Of a DNA stretch of 41,203 nucleotides, positions 7,804 to 16,832 are shown piece after piece. How positions within the stretch are numbered: position 1 is the stretch's first letter; each line of letters starts with the position of its first letter. The DNA comes from Streptomyces atriruber (GTDB taxonomy: Bacteria > Actinomycetota > Actinomycetes > Streptomycetales > Streptomycetaceae), in NCBI RefSeq assembly GCF_001418325.1, contig NZ_LIPN01000227.1, positions 1-41,203 of the forward strand. The letters are read 5' to 3'. The translations under genes were made by a program, and so were the position numbers. The notes beneath the pieces were generated by a model. It worked only from the letters and a program-made list of their open reading frames with translations, was not told the DNA's origin and searched no databases.

Positions 7804-8952
7804 ATGCAGCCGACTCCCGAACGCGCGCCCGCCCCGCAACTGCCCGGCGAGGACCGCGAGATCGAGACCCTCTCCGAGTTCGACGAGGTGTCCGGCCGCG
7901 GCGCCCTCGCCGGGTGCCGCGTCCAGGCCGTCGACCTGACGGAGCGCACCTCCGCCCTCCTCGCGGCCGACGTGGCGGGTGCCGTCTTCCTCGGCTGCCC
8001 GATGCAGGAGGACGCGGCGGCGAAGGTGCGGGCGGCCGGCGCGCTGGTCTTCCCTCCCGTGCCCGGACTGCCGTTCAACCCGTACCGCGGCCTGCCGTAC
8101 ACCCCCGACGACCTGTTCGCGGGCCTCGCCGAGGGCGGATACGAGGCGACGCCGGACGCCCAAGCGTACGACTGGTTCCAGCGGACCAAGGCCGACGGCG
8201 ACGTCTTCTCCTCGATGCTGCGCGCCATACACGACGACTCCATCTCCGACGCCCTCGACGAACTCCTCGCCGGGTCCCGGGTGGTCGGCGTGATGGGCGG
8301 CCACGCGATGGCCCGCGGCACCGAGGAGTACGCGGGAGCGGCCCGGCTCGGGCGCGCGCTGGCCCGCGCGGGCTGCACGGTCGCGACGGGCGGCGGCCCC
8401 GGCGCCATGGAGGCGGCGAACCTCGGCGCCTACGCGGCCCCCTTCGACGACCCGATGCTGGACGAGTCCCTTGAACTCCTCGCCAAGGCCCCGTCGTTCA
8501 CGCCGTCGGTCACCGACTGGGCCCGGGCGGCCTTCGCGGTCCGCGAGCGGTGGCCCGACGGCGGCGCCTCGGTGGGCATCCCCACCTGGTTCTACGGCCA
8601 CGAGCCGCCGAACGCGTTCGCCTCCCACCTGGCCAAGTACTTCGCCAACGCCACCCGCGAGGACGGCCTCCTGGCCCGCTCGAACGCGGGCGTCGTCTTC
8701 CTCCCCGGCGCGGCGGGCACCGTCCAGGAGGTCTTCGACAACGCCACCCCGAACTACTACGAGTCCCGCGGCGAACCCACCCCGATGGTCCTGGTCGACC
8801 GCGCCCACTGGACCGAGCACCTGCCGGTGTGGCCGCTGCTGCGGTCGCTGGCCCGCGGCCGCTCGATGGAGTCGCGGATCGCGCTGGTGGACGACGTGGC
8901 GGAGGCACCGGCCGCGCTGCGCGGGCTCGGGACGACGGCCCGCACGGACTGA
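7804..8952 (+). CDS. LOG-family Rossmann nucleotide-binding protein
   Basis: A 382-aa protein, about twice the length of minimal LOG/YvdD proteins. The C-terminal part has the family signatures GGGPGAMEAAN (about residue 199) and a PGGxGTxxE-like motif reading LPGAAGTVQEVFD. The second Gly of PGG is replaced by Ala, while the Thr and Glu remain. The N-terminal ~150 residues form an extra alpha/beta region with a Rossmann-like GAVFLGCPM strand. LOG enzymes remove ribose 5-phosphate from N6-modified AMP (cytokinin activation) or related nucleotides. Whether this long form does so is unknown. It converges with the glycosyltransferase only 10 bp away. Confidence 0.82.
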   Translation: MQPTPERAPAPQLPGEDREIETLSEFDEVSGRGALAGCRVQAVDLTERTSALLAADVAGAVFLGCPMQEDAAAKVRAAGALVFPPVPGLPFNPYRGLPYTPDDLFAGLAEGGYEATPDAQAYDWFQRTKADGDVFSSMLRAIHDDSISDALDELLAGSRVVGVMGGHAMARGTEEYAGAARLGRALARAGCTVATGGGPGAMEAANLGAYAAPFDDPMLDESLELLAKAPSFTPSVTDWARAAFAVRERWPDGGASVGIPTWFYGHEPPNAFASHLAKYFANATREDGLLARSNAGVVFLPGAAGTVQEVFDNATPNYYESRGEPTPMVLVDRAHWTEHLPVWPLLRSLARGRSMESRIALVDDVAEAPAALRGLGTTARTD

Positions 8953-8962
8953 GCCGCCGGGT

Positions 8963-10105
8963 TCAGGGGGTCGGTCCGCACTGCCGCAGCAGCCCCGCCA
9001 GCACCTCGTAGGACCGCCCCCAGTCCCACTCCCCGCGCACCCACGCCCGTCCCTTCTCTCCCATCCCCCGGGCGAGTTCGCGGTCCCGCAGCAGTCGTAC
9101 GAGGCGGTCCGCGACGGCCGCCGGGGAGCGGCCGTCGACGACGTAGCCGCTCTCGCCGTCCAGCACGGCGTCCGGCGCGCCCCCGGAGTCGCCCGCCACG
9201 ACCGGCAGCCCGGCCGCGGCCGCCTCCAGGAAGACGATGCCGAGCCCCTCCACCTCCAGGCCCCGCCTGCGCGTGCGGCACGGCATCGCGAAGGCGTCGG
9301 CGGCGGCGTAGAAGCGCGGCATCGCGTGGTGCGGGTGGCCGCCCGCGAAGACCACGTCGTCCGCCACGCCCTCCGCCGCGGCCAGCTCGCGCAGCCGCGC
9401 CTCGTGCGGACCCGTGCCCACCAGCAGCAGCGTGGCGTCGGCGACGGCCCTGCGCACCATCGGCAGCGCCTCGATCAGGGTGTCCTGCCCCTTGCGCGGC
9501 ACGAGGCGCGCGGCGCACAGGACGACGGGCCTGCCGTCGCCGAGCCCGTACCGCTCGCGCACCGGCCACCCGTCCAGGCCGGGCCGGAACGCCCGCGCGT
9601 CGACACCGGGCACGAGCCGCTCGAACCGCACTCCGGGATCCATGGCCCGGCGCACCGGCCCCCGCGTGCTCTCCCCCAGATACGTGACGCGGTCGGCGCC
9701 CGCACCGATGCGCCGGAGCAGCGCACGGGCGCCCGGCGTGCGGGCCCACCACACCTCGTGTCCGTGCGTCGTGGCGACGACCGTGCGCACCGACGCCTCC
9801 CGCCGCAGCCGCCCGGCGAGCAGCCCGAGCGGCGCGGCGGCCCCGAACCACACGCTGTCGCAGCCGTACCGCCGGGCGAGGGCGACGGCCCGTTCTCCCG
9901 TGCGCCGGGTCGGCAGGAGGGTGCGCGCCCGATCGCGTACGACGGGATGGGGGAACGTACGGTCGTACGTCACGTCGCCCGGCTCGGCCGAGGTGTAGAC
10001 GACGGCGGCGCCGGGCGGGAAGCGGCGTACGAGCGTGTCCACGAAGGTCTCGATGCCGCCCTGCCGGGGCGGGAAATCATTGGTGACGACAAGAGTGCGG
10101 GGCAT
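8963..10105 (-). CDS. GT4 glycosyltransferase, PimB-like mannosyltransferase
   Basis: A 380-aa GT-B glycosyltransferase. The N-terminal domain opens with TNDFPPRQGGIETFV, the acceptor-side Gly-Gly loop typical of PimB'/GT4 enzymes, and has the CDSVWFGAAAPLG and TTHGHEVWWA stretches seen in phosphatidylinositol mannosyltransferases. The C-terminal domain has the nucleotide-sugar site EGLGIVFLEAAAAGLPVV (the GT4 EX7E motif). By homology it would mannosylate a phosphatidylinositol mannoside at the cytoplasmic face of the membrane. Acceptor specificity is inferred. ATG 10105 lacks a Shine-Dalgarno sequence but has a TAGCGT box 6 bp upstream. Its short convergent spacing with the LOG gene leaves no room for a large terminator. 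Confidence 0.82.
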   Translation of the reverse strand: MPRTLVVTNDFPPRQGGIETFVDTLVRRFPPGAAVVYTSAEPGDVTYDRTFPHPVVRDRARTLLPTRRTGERAVALARRYGCDSVWFGAAAPLGLLAGRLRREASVRTVVATTHGHEVWWARTPGARALLRRIGAGADRVTYLGESTRGPVRRAMDPGVRFERLVPGVDARAFRPGLDGWPVRERYGLGDGRPVVLCAARLVPRKGQDTLIEALPMVRRAVADATLLLVGTGPHEARLRELAAAEGVADDVVFAGGHPHHAMPRFYAAADAFAMPCRTRRRGLEVEGLGIVFLEAAAAGLPVVAGDSGGAPDAVLDGESGYVVDGRSPAAVADRLVRLLRDRELARGMGEKGRAWVRGEWDWGRSYEVLAGLLRQCGPTP

Positions 10106-10111
10106 GCTCCG

Positions 10112-10117
10112 ACGCTA
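10112..10117 (-). promoter_or_regulatory. Putative -10 box (TAGCGT), leaderless glycosyltransferase
   Basis: On the minus strand TAGCGT is followed by exactly 6 nt and then the ATG at 10105. No ribosome-binding site is visible. It matches the spacing seen at several other genes in this window. Confidence 0.5.
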
Positions 10118-10234
10118 GGAACCCCCGGCCCGCGGCGCGTCGCACGAGGCTCCGCACCCGGAGGTCAACCCGTGGCATGACACCGGGCTCCGGCCTCCAC
10201 CCTGACGGCGACGCACCCGCACCGCGCGGCCCGG

Positions 10235-10240
10235 AAGAAT
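10235..10240 (+). promoter_or_regulatory. Putative -10 box (AAGAAT), leaderless kinase gene
   Basis: AAGAAT ends 6 bp before ATG 10247 and no Shine-Dalgarno sequence intervenes. It is weaker than the other boxes because the first T is absent; the spacing is the main argument. Confidence 0.35.
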
Positions 10241-10246
10241 CGGGGC

Positions 10247-11455
10247 ATGAGCACGACGACCCTGCGTCGGCGCCTGCGCGCGCTGACCGCCGCCCCTGCC
10301 TACCCGTGGCTCACGGGCGCGGCCCTCACCGCGGGGGCGGCCGCCGAACTCGTGGCGTTCCCCGGTTCGCCGACCAACGCGGCCGCCATCCTGTTCTCCA
10401 CCGCCTCCCTGATGTGGCGCCGCGCCTTCCCGCCGGTCGCCCTGGTGACCGTGGCCGCGGGACTGCTGAGTTTCGGCGCCGACACCTCGCTGTCCATCGC
10501 CGTGATGATCAGCGGGCTCATCGGGTGCTACGTGCTCGCCCGCCACCGCGTCCTGCACCCGGCGCTGCTCGTGGCGGGCGGCACGCTCGGCGCGGTGGCC
10601 ACGAACCTCTGGCACATCCTGAGCTGGGCACGGGACGACCGGCTGCCCGACGTCCCCGCGCTCGGCAACGCGGGCTCGCTCGGCCTCTTCGCGGAGGCGT
10701 TCGGGCTCTCCGCGGTGATCCTCGGTGCCGTCAGCATGGGCGACGCGGTGCGCGCCCGCGAGGAGACCCGGCACGAGCGCGCCCTGGCGCAGGCCCAGTT
10801 GATCGCGGTGGAGCGGCGGCGCGCCGCCGAGGCGGAGCGCGCGGCGATCGCCCGCGAACTGCACGACATCGTCTCTCACTCGGTGTCGATGATCGCGGTC
10901 CAGGCGGAGAGCGCGACGTACACGACGCCGGGGCTGACCCCGCAGGCCCGTGACGGCTTCCAGCAGATCGCGGGGACGGCCCGCGACTCCATGGCGGAGC
11001 TGCGCCGCCTCCTCGGCGTCCTGCGCGCCCCGCAGCGCGCGGAGACGGCGGCCGACACCGCCCCGCAGCCCACCCTCGACCGCCTCGACGACCTCCTCGC
11101 GCAGCACCGGGCGGTGGGCGGCAGCGCGGAGCTGCGCGTGAGCGGGCAGCGCGTGCCGCTGGCCGCCGCCTGGGAACTGTCCGCGTACCGCATCGTGCAG
11201 GAGTCGCTGACGAACGCCCGCAAGCACGCGCCCGGCGCCCGCGCCACGGTCGAACTGGGCTACCGCAAGGACCGGTTGACGCTCCGCGTGACCGACGACG
11301 GGCCGGGGCCCCGCGAGCCGTCCGGCCCCGGCGGATGCCCCACGGGCCACGGCCTGACCGGCATGCGCGAACGTGCCGCCCTCGTCGGCGGCACCCTCAC
11401 CGCGGGCGCGGGCCGGGCCGGCGGCTTCTCCGTGGAGGCGGAACTGCCGTGGTGA
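10247..11455 (+). CDS. Sensor histidine kinase, HisKA_3 (DesK/NarL-partner) type
   Basis: A 402-aa membrane kinase. The N-terminal half (about residues 15-165) holds several hydrophobic segments with short loops and no large extracellular domain, suggesting membrane or small-ligand sensing. Residues 170-200 look like a coiled-coil linker. The dimerisation/phosphoacceptor box is IARELHDIVSHSVSMIAVQ with His206. The HATPase domain has an N-box (SLTNARKHAPGA), a G1 box (VTDDGPGP) and a G2 box (GHGLTGMRERAALVGG). The stop overlaps the response regulator start by 4 bp, so the two are co-translated and very likely cognate. The signal is unknown. Confidence 0.9.
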   Translation: MSTTTLRRRLRALTAAPAYPWLTGAALTAGAAAELVAFPGSPTNAAAILFSTASLMWRRAFPPVALVTVAAGLLSFGADTSLSIAVMISGLIGCYVLARHRVLHPALLVAGGTLGAVATNLWHILSWARDDRLPDVPALGNAGSLGLFAEAFGLSAVILGAVSMGDAVRAREETRHERALAQAQLIAVERRRAAEAERAAIARELHDIVSHSVSMIAVQAESATYTTPGLTPQARDGFQQIAGTARDSMAELRRLLGVLRAPQRAETAADTAPQPTLDRLDDLLAQHRAVGGSAELRVSGQRVPLAAAWELSAYRIVQESLTNARKHAPGARATVELGYRKDRLTLRVTDDGPGPREPSGPGGCPTGHGLTGMRERAALVGGTLTAGAGRAGGFSVEAELPW

Positions 11456-12120
11456 TCAGAACCCTCGTCGCCGACGACCAGGCCGTCGTCCGCACCGGCT
11501 TCGTCAACCTGCTGGGCACCCAGGACGACATCCAGGTGGTCGCCGAGGCCGAGGACGGCGCCCATGCCGTCCGCCTCGCCGCCGAGCACCGCCCCGACCT
11601 GGTCCTCCTCGACATCCGCATGCCGCACAAGAACGGCATCGACGCCGCCCGCGAGATCATCGCCGCGTCCGAGGGCGCGGCGAAGGCGCTGATGCTGACG
11701 ACGTTCGGGCTCGACGAGTACGTGTACGAGGCGCTGGCCGCCGGGGCCTCCGGCTTCCTGCTCAAGGACGCCACGTTCCCCGAACTCCTGCACGCCGTGC
11801 GGGTCGTGGCGGCCGGTGACGCGCTGCTCTCCCCCGAGATCACCCGGCGCGTGGTCGCGGAGTTCACGCGTCAGCGGGCCGCCGCGCCCCCGGCGCCCGC
11901 GGGCGACGTCGACGGGCTCACCGCCCGTGAGGCCGAGGTGCTCGTCCTCATCGCGCGGGGCCTGTCGAACGCGGAGATCGCCCAACGGCTGACGATCACC
12001 GACCACACCGTGAAGACGCACATCAACCGCCTCTTCACCAAGATGGGGCTGCGCGACCGGGCGCAGGCGGTGATCCTCGCGTACGAACTGGGGCTGGTCA
12101 GACCGTCGGCGCCCCGATGA
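11452..12120 (+). CDS. NarL/FixJ-family response regulator
   Basis: A 222-aa regulator starting at GTG 11452 inside the kinase stop codon. The receiver domain (1-120) has the acidic pair Asp8-Asp9, the phosphoacceptor Asp54 in LLDIRMP and the conserved Lys in FLLKDA. The C-terminal LuxR-type helix-turn-helix (about 155-215) reads LTAREAEVLVLIARGLSNAE and then HTVKTHINRLF. It should bind DNA as a phosphorylated dimer. Target genes are not evident in the window. Confidence 0.92.
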   Translation: MIRTLVADDQAVVRTGFVNLLGTQDDIQVVAEAEDGAHAVRLAAEHRPDLVLLDIRMPHKNGIDAAREIIAASEGAAKALMLTTFGLDEYVYEALAAGASGFLLKDATFPELLHAVRVVAAGDALLSPEITRRVVAEFTRQRAAAPPAPAGDVDGLTAREAEVLVLIARGLSNAEIAQRLTITDHTVKTHINRLFTKMGLRDRAQAVILAYELGLVRPSAPR

Positions 12121-12141
12121 CGCGGTCCCCGGAGCGCTGGA

Positions 12142-12933
12142 TCATCCGAACGAAGCCCGCTCCAGCCAGAAGTCCAGCAACTCCCGCTCCCCCAGGACCT
12201 CCACGGACCCACTGTCCAGCGGCCGTCGGCGGTAGAAGGCGAGCAGCACCTCCGTGAGCGGGCCGCGCAGCGCGACCGTCGCCTTCGCGTGGCCGCGCCG
12301 CCAGGTGAAGCCGTCGTCGCCGAACTCGATGAGCCACTCGGCGTCGAGGCCCTCCGGCGCGTCGGTCGCGTGCAGGTGGATGCTGCGCCCCGCGCCCCTG
12401 AGCTCCGACGCACTGTCCTCGGGGTCGGTGCGCTGGGCGAGCGCGACGAGGTCCAGCCACTCGTCGATCGCGTCGGCGGCGACGTCCGGGGCGACCTCGA
12501 ACGGGACACCGGCCGCGATGGCCGCGTCCGCGCGGTGGACGGCCAGCTCGTGCGTCATGCGGCGTGCCCAGAACGCGGCACTTCGGTCGTCGGCCCACGA
12601 CCAGACGACGGCGTCGGCGCCCGCGGCGCGGAACGTCGTCGCGCCGAGCTCCGCGGTGCGGGCCAGCCAGGCGTCCAGCGCGGCCGGATCGTCGCCCGCG
12701 GGCCCTTCGCACTCCGGGATGTCCTCCTCCGGAATGTCCTGCTGGGCGCGCGTCGCGACCAGGCGCTCGCTCCAGCGCACCGCGCCGCCCATGTGCCGCA
12801 CCAGCTCGGCCAGTGTCCAGTCGGGGCAGGTCGGCACGGTGACCGAGAGGTCCGCCCCGGTCAGTGTGGTGCGCAAGAGGTCGAGCTGCCGGGCGACTTC
12901 GTCGCAGTACCGCTCGTGGCCGAGTGTCGTCAT
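12142..12933 (-). CDS. Maleylpyruvate isomerase-family mycothiol-dependent enzyme
   Basis: A 263-aa protein with an N-terminal DinB-like four-helix MDMPI domain (about residues 8-150), including the typical PDWTLAELVRHMGG helix and a later FWARRMTHELAVHRADA helix, where His residues commonly bind the divalent metal. A C-terminal MDMPI_C region follows (about 175-260, ending LLDFWLERASFG). Family members use mycothiol or act as metal-dependent thiol transferases in actinobacteria. The precise substrate is unknown. It converges with the response regulator 20 bp away. ATG 12933 has a TAGTGT box 6 bp upstream and no Shine-Dalgarno sequence. Confidence 0.85.
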   Translation of the reverse strand: MTTLGHERYCDEVARQLDLLRTTLTGADLSVTVPTCPDWTLAELVRHMGGAVRWSERLVATRAQQDIPEEDIPECEGPAGDDPAALDAWLARTAELGATTFRAAGADAVVWSWADDRSAAFWARRMTHELAVHRADAAIAAGVPFEVAPDVAADAIDEWLDLVALAQRTDPEDSASELRGAGRSIHLHATDAPEGLDAEWLIEFGDDGFTWRRGHAKATVALRGPLTEVLLAFYRRRPLDSGSVEVLGERELLDFWLERASFG

Positions 12934-12939
12934 GCACGA

Positions 12940-12945
12940 ACACTA
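12940..12945 (-). promoter_or_regulatory. Putative -10 box (TAGTGT), leaderless MDMPI-family gene
   Basis: On the minus strand TAGTGT is followed by 6 nt and then the ATG at 12933, with no ribosome-binding site between. Confidence 0.5.
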
Positions 12946-13025
12946 GATCGACACCGTGCGCACTGCACCCGCGTTTCGACGCCGCTGCGGCTCAGCGCCT
13001 CGGGACCGCGGCGCCCACGCCGCAC

Positions 13026-14054
13026 TCAGCCGAGCACCACCACGTCCTCCGCGTCGAACCCGACGCCCACCGTCTCCCCGACCTCCGGCGCCCGGCGCAG
13101 CGCGCACGCCGCCTCCAGGCGCGGCCCGTCCACCGGCTGCAGGTGGACGGCGACATGGGTCCCGCGGAAGGTGCGCGCAGTGACCGCGCACGGCAGCCCG
13201 TCCTCGGCGGACACGAGCCGCACCCCGGCCGGCCGCACCAGGATCTTGCACGGCCCGGCCGGAGTGCCCTCGGGGACGGGGATCTTGCCCCACACCGTGT
13301 CGGCGACCTCGCCCTCCACGGCCGCCCGGACGATGTTGTCGAAGCCGAGGAAGCGCGCCACGAACTCGTCGGCCGGGCGCTGCCACACCTCGAGCGGGGT
13401 GCCGGACTGGGCGATCCGGCCGTCCCGCATGACGACGACGCGGTCGGCGAGCGCGAAGGCCTCGCCCTGGTCGTGCGTGACGGCCAGCACGGTCGTGCCC
13501 AACTCGTCGAAGAGCTCCCTGAGTTCGACGACCAGGCGTTCCCGCAGCGAGCGGTCCAGCTGGCCGAGGGGCTCGTCGAGCATCAGGAGCCGGGGCCGCG
13601 GCGCGAGCGCCCGCGCCAGCGCCACGCGCTGCTGCTCGCCGCCGGACAGCGCGGCGACCCCGCGGCGCTGCGCCTTCGGGAGGCCGACGAGCTCCAGCAG
13701 CTCGGCGACCCGGTCGGCCTGTTCGCCGCGCGAGGCGCCGTGCATGCGCAGCCCGAAGGCGACGTTGCCCGCCACGTCACGCTGCGGGAAGAGCTGGTGG
13801 TCCTGGAACATGAGGCCGACGCCCCGCTTGTGCGCGGGCACCCCGCGCTGGTCGCGCCCGTCGAGGAGGACCTGCCCGGCGTCGAGCCCCTGGAGCCCGG
13901 CGACCGCCCGCAGCAGCGTCGACTTGCCGCTGCCGCTCGGCCCGAGCACACAGACGATCTCGTGCTCGGCGACATCGAGGGCGACGGCGTCGAGCACGGC
14001 CCGCGCCCCGAAACGTACCGTCGCGTCCCGCAGGCTCAGCAGTGCGTCCGTCAT
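13026..14054 (-). CDS. thiQ: Thiamine ABC transporter ATP-binding protein (ThiQ role)
   Basis: A 342-aa ABC ATPase with a complete set of motifs: Walker A GPSGSGKST, Q-loop FQDHQLFPQ, signature ALSGGEQQRVALARAL, Walker B RLLMLDEPLGQLD and H-loop LAVTHDQGEA. About 100 extra C-terminal residues resemble the TOBE-like domain of FbpC/PotA ATPases, making it longer than the E. coli ThiQ I recall (~230 aa). Its ATG shares one base with the permease stop (TGATG), so it is the last gene of the operon. Substrate is inferred from the TPP riboswitch and the binding protein. By sequence alone it could pass for an iron or polyamine importer subunit. Confidence 0.85.
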   Translation of the reverse strand: MTDALLSLRDATVRFGARAVLDAVALDVAEHEIVCVLGPSGSGKSTLLRAVAGLQGLDAGQVLLDGRDQRGVPAHKRGVGLMFQDHQLFPQRDVAGNVAFGLRMHGASRGEQADRVAELLELVGLPKAQRRGVAALSGGEQQRVALARALAPRPRLLMLDEPLGQLDRSLRERLVVELRELFDELGTTVLAVTHDQGEAFALADRVVVMRDGRIAQSGTPLEVWQRPADEFVARFLGFDNIVRAAVEGEVADTVWGKIPVPEGTPAGPCKILVRPAGVRLVSAEDGLPCAVTARTFRGTHVAVHLQPVDGPRLEAACALRRAPEVGETVGVGFDAEDVVVLG

Positions 14055-15763
14055 CAGAACTCCCCCGTGGTGCGGTCGGTGCGAGCGCGTTCCAGGAGCA
14101 GCAGGGACACCGCGCACACCACCATGAGAATCGTCGAGAGGGCCATCGCCTGGCCGTAGTTGAGGTCACCCGCGCGTCCGAGCAGCCGTGCCACGGCGAC
14201 CGGCAGCGTCGGGTTGTCGGGCCGCGCGATGAAGACCGTCGCCCCGAACTCGCCGAGCGAGACGGCGAAGGCGAACCCGGCGGCGATCAGCAGCGCCCGC
14301 CACACCATCGGCAGGTCGACCTCCCGCCACGCCCGCAGCGGCGACGCCCCGAGCACGGCCGCCGCCTCCCGGAGCCGCCCGTCCACCGCACGCAGGACGG
14401 GCAGCATGGTACGTACGACGAAGGGCACTCCGACCAGCGCCTGGGCGAGCGGCACCAGGATCCAGGAGGCCCGCAGATCCAGCGGCGGCTCGTCGAGCGT
14501 GATCAGGAACCCGAAGCCCACGGTCACCGCGGACACCCCGAGCGGCAGCATGAGCAGCGCGTCGAAGCCGCGCACGAGACGGCCGGCGCGCCGCGTGAGG
14601 GCGGCCGCCGCGAGCCCTCCGATCAGCACGGCGATGGCCGTGGCCACGACCGCGTACTGCAGGGAGTTCCAGATCGCCTCGATCGGCGGCACGAGGAAGG
14701 CACCGCCGTCCGCCGAGGTCAGCTCCCGGTAGTACGCGAACCCGAAGCCGTCGGGGCCGTCCGGTCCGTCGAAGGATCGCTGGACCAGCACGCCGAGCGG
14801 CAGCAGGATCAACAGGGCGACCGTCGCCATGACGAGCCCGAGCAGCGTCCACTGCCCGGCGCCGCGCGGCCTGCGCGTCACCGCCGAGGCGTCGACCAGC
14901 TTCAGCGCGCTCTCGCGCCGCCGCACCGTCCACGCGTGGATCGCCAGGATCAGCCCGACCGCGACGAACTGAACGAGGGTCAGGACGGCGGCCGTCGGCA
15001 GATCGAGCAGCTGCGCCGTCTGCCGGTAGATCTCCACTTCGAGCGTCGAGTACGCGGGACCGCCGAGGATCTGCACGACGCCGAAGGAGGTGAAGGTGAA
15101 CAGGAAGACCATGAGCGCGGCCGCGGCCACCGCCGGTGCGAGCGCGGGCAGCGTCACCGTCCGCCACGCCGTCCAGCGGGAGGCACCGAGCATCCGCGCG
15201 GCCTCCTCCTGCCGCGGGTCGAGCTGCGACCAGAGCCCGCCCACGGTCCGTACGACGACCGCGTAGTTGAAGAACACGTGCGCGAGCAGGATCGCCCACA
15301 CCGTGGTGTCCAGGCGCACGCCCCACAGCTCGTCGAAGAGCCCGCCCCGCCCGATCAGCGCGAGGAACGCCGTGCCGACGACGACCGTCGGCAGCACGAA
15401 CGGCACGGTGACGACGGCCCGCAGCACCCGCTTGCCCGGGAAGTCGAAGCGCGCGAAGACGTACGCGCCGGGGAGCGCGATCAGCAGCGTGAGCGCCGTC
15501 GACGCGAGCGCCTGCCAGGTGGTGAACCACAGCACGTGGCGGATGTCGGACTGCCCGAGGACGTCCGTGATCCGCCCGAACTGCCATCCGCCGTCGATGT
15601 GCAGCCCGCGCGCGACGATCGCCGTGACCGGGTAGGCGAAGAAGAGCGCGAAGAACGCGACGGGCAGGGCCATCAGGCCGAGCCGCGCCGCGCTCCCGCG
15701 ACCGGAGCCCGCGCGGAAGCGGGACTTGGCTCCGTCGGTTACTTCAGTACGAGCGAGGTCCAC
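14054..15763 (-). CDS. thiP: Thiamine ABC transporter permease, fused two-domain (ThiP role)
   Basis: A 569-aa membrane protein made of two tandem BPD_transp_1 permease modules, about 12 transmembrane segments in all, as in ThiP and FbpB. Both halves carry the EAA coupling loop: EEAARMLGASRWTAWRTVTL in the first (about residue 190) and REAAAVLGASPLRAWREVDL in the second (about residue 475). GTG 15763 is the first usable start and overlaps the binding-protein 3' end by 25 bp. No strong Shine-Dalgarno sequence is seen, consistent with translational coupling. It forms the membrane channel of the importer. Confidence 0.87.
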   Translation of the reverse strand: MDLARTEVTDGAKSRFRAGSGRGSAARLGLMALPVAFFALFFAYPVTAIVARGLHIDGGWQFGRITDVLGQSDIRHVLWFTTWQALASTALTLLIALPGAYVFARFDFPGKRVLRAVVTVPFVLPTVVVGTAFLALIGRGGLFDELWGVRLDTTVWAILLAHVFFNYAVVVRTVGGLWSQLDPRQEEAARMLGASRWTAWRTVTLPALAPAVAAAALMVFLFTFTSFGVVQILGGPAYSTLEVEIYRQTAQLLDLPTAAVLTLVQFVAVGLILAIHAWTVRRRESALKLVDASAVTRRPRGAGQWTLLGLVMATVALLILLPLGVLVQRSFDGPDGPDGFGFAYYRELTSADGGAFLVPPIEAIWNSLQYAVVATAIAVLIGGLAAAALTRRAGRLVRGFDALLMLPLGVSAVTVGFGFLITLDEPPLDLRASWILVPLAQALVGVPFVVRTMLPVLRAVDGRLREAAAVLGASPLRAWREVDLPMVWRALLIAAGFAFAVSLGEFGATVFIARPDNPTLPVAVARLLGRAGDLNYGQAMALSTILMVVCAVSLLLLERARTDRTTGEF

Positions 15764-16824
15764 GACTTGATCCACGGCTCGCGGTTGTCGGCGATCTTCT
15801 TCGGGTCCAGGGTCTCGGGCTCGTCCACCGTCACGCCGTGCTCCGTGAACAGCTTCGGCAGCTTGGTGCCCTCGCGCACCGGGTTCACGAACATGTTGAG
15901 CGGCATGTCCTCCTGGAACTGCCGGCCCGCGAGGAAGTCGAGGAGTGCCTTGCCGCCCTTCTCGTTCCCGGCGTTGCTGAACAGGCCCGCGTATTCGACC
16001 TGGCGGAAGCAGGTGCCGGTGGCGACGCCGGTCGGCGCCTGCTTCGGCTGCGGCTCGGCGTAGAGGACCTCGACGGGCGGCGAGGAGGCGTACGAGACGA
16101 CGAGTGGCCGGTCGCCCTTGGCCTTCTTGCCCCCGGCGGACCCGGAGAACTCCTCGTTGTAGGCCTGCTCCCAGCCGTCGACGACCTTGACGCCGTTGGC
16201 CTTGAGCTTCTTCCAGTAGCTCTCCCAGCCGTCGTCGCCGTACTTGGCGGCGGTGCCGAGCAGGAAACCGAGGCCGGGGGACGAGGTCGAGGCGTTCTCG
16301 GTGACGAGCAGGTTCTTGTACGCGGGCTTGGTCAGGTCCTCGAAGGACTTCGGCGGCGCCAGCTTCTTGTCGGCGAAGTACTTCTTGTCGTAGTTGACGC
16401 AGATGTCGCCGCTGTCGACCGGCGTGACCCGGTGCTTGTCCCCGTCCACCCGGAACTCCGGCTTGATCTTGTCCGAGCCCTTGGCCTCGTACGACTGGAA
16501 GAGCCCGTTGTCGAGCGCCCGGGACAGCAGCGTGTTGTCGACGCCGAAGAAGACGTCGCCCTGCGGGTTGTCCTTGGAGAGGATCGCCTTGTTCACGGCG
16601 GCGCCGGCATCGCCGTCCTTGAGGACCTTGACCTTGTAGCCGGAGCTCTTCTCGAAGTCCTTCAGCACGTCCTTGGAGACGTTGAAGGAGTCGTGGCTGA
16701 CGAGCGTCACGCTCTTCGAGTCGGACTTTCCGGAACCGCCGTCGGAGCTGCCGCACGCGGAGACGGCGACGAGCCCGATGCCCACCGCCACGGCGGTGAA
16801 CGAGACCTTCTTGGTGCTGCTCAC
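15739..16824 (-). CDS. thiB: Thiamine-binding lipoprotein of ABC importer (ThiB role)
   Basis: A 361-aa extracellular substrate-binding lipoprotein. The signal peptide has basic Lys5-Lys6, a hydrophobic stretch and the lipobox AVSAC with lipidated Cys24. The mature protein has the two-lobe type II fold of the ThiB/Fbp cluster: an opening VTLVSHDSFNVS strand, GDVFFGVDNTLLSRAL early, and VVSYASSPPVEVLY in the second half. GTG 16824 is chosen because AGGAGG lies about 8 nt upstream. It is the first gene of a three-gene operon whose leader carries a TPP riboswitch, so thiamine (or TPP/TMP) is the expected ligand. Confidence 0.88.
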   Translation of the reverse strand: MSSTKKVSFTAVAVGIGLVAVSACGSSDGGSGKSDSKSVTLVSHDSFNVSKDVLKDFEKSSGYKVKVLKDGDAGAAVNKAILSKDNPQGDVFFGVDNTLLSRALDNGLFQSYEAKGSDKIKPEFRVDGDKHRVTPVDSGDICVNYDKKYFADKKLAPPKSFEDLTKPAYKNLLVTENASTSSPGLGFLLGTAAKYGDDGWESYWKKLKANGVKVVDGWEQAYNEEFSGSAGGKKAKGDRPLVVSYASSPPVEVLYAEPQPKQAPTGVATGTCFRQVEYAGLFSNAGNEKGGKALLDFLAGRQFQEDMPLNMFVNPVREGTKLPKLFTEHGVTVDEPETLDPKKIADNREPWIKSWTSLVLK

Positions 16825-16832
16825 TGAATTTC

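Noticed and set aside
14042..16063. Long Arg/Gln-rich open frame antisense to the thiamine transporter genes
   Set aside because: Composition is typical of an antisense shadow; both transporter genes on the other strand have clear motifs.
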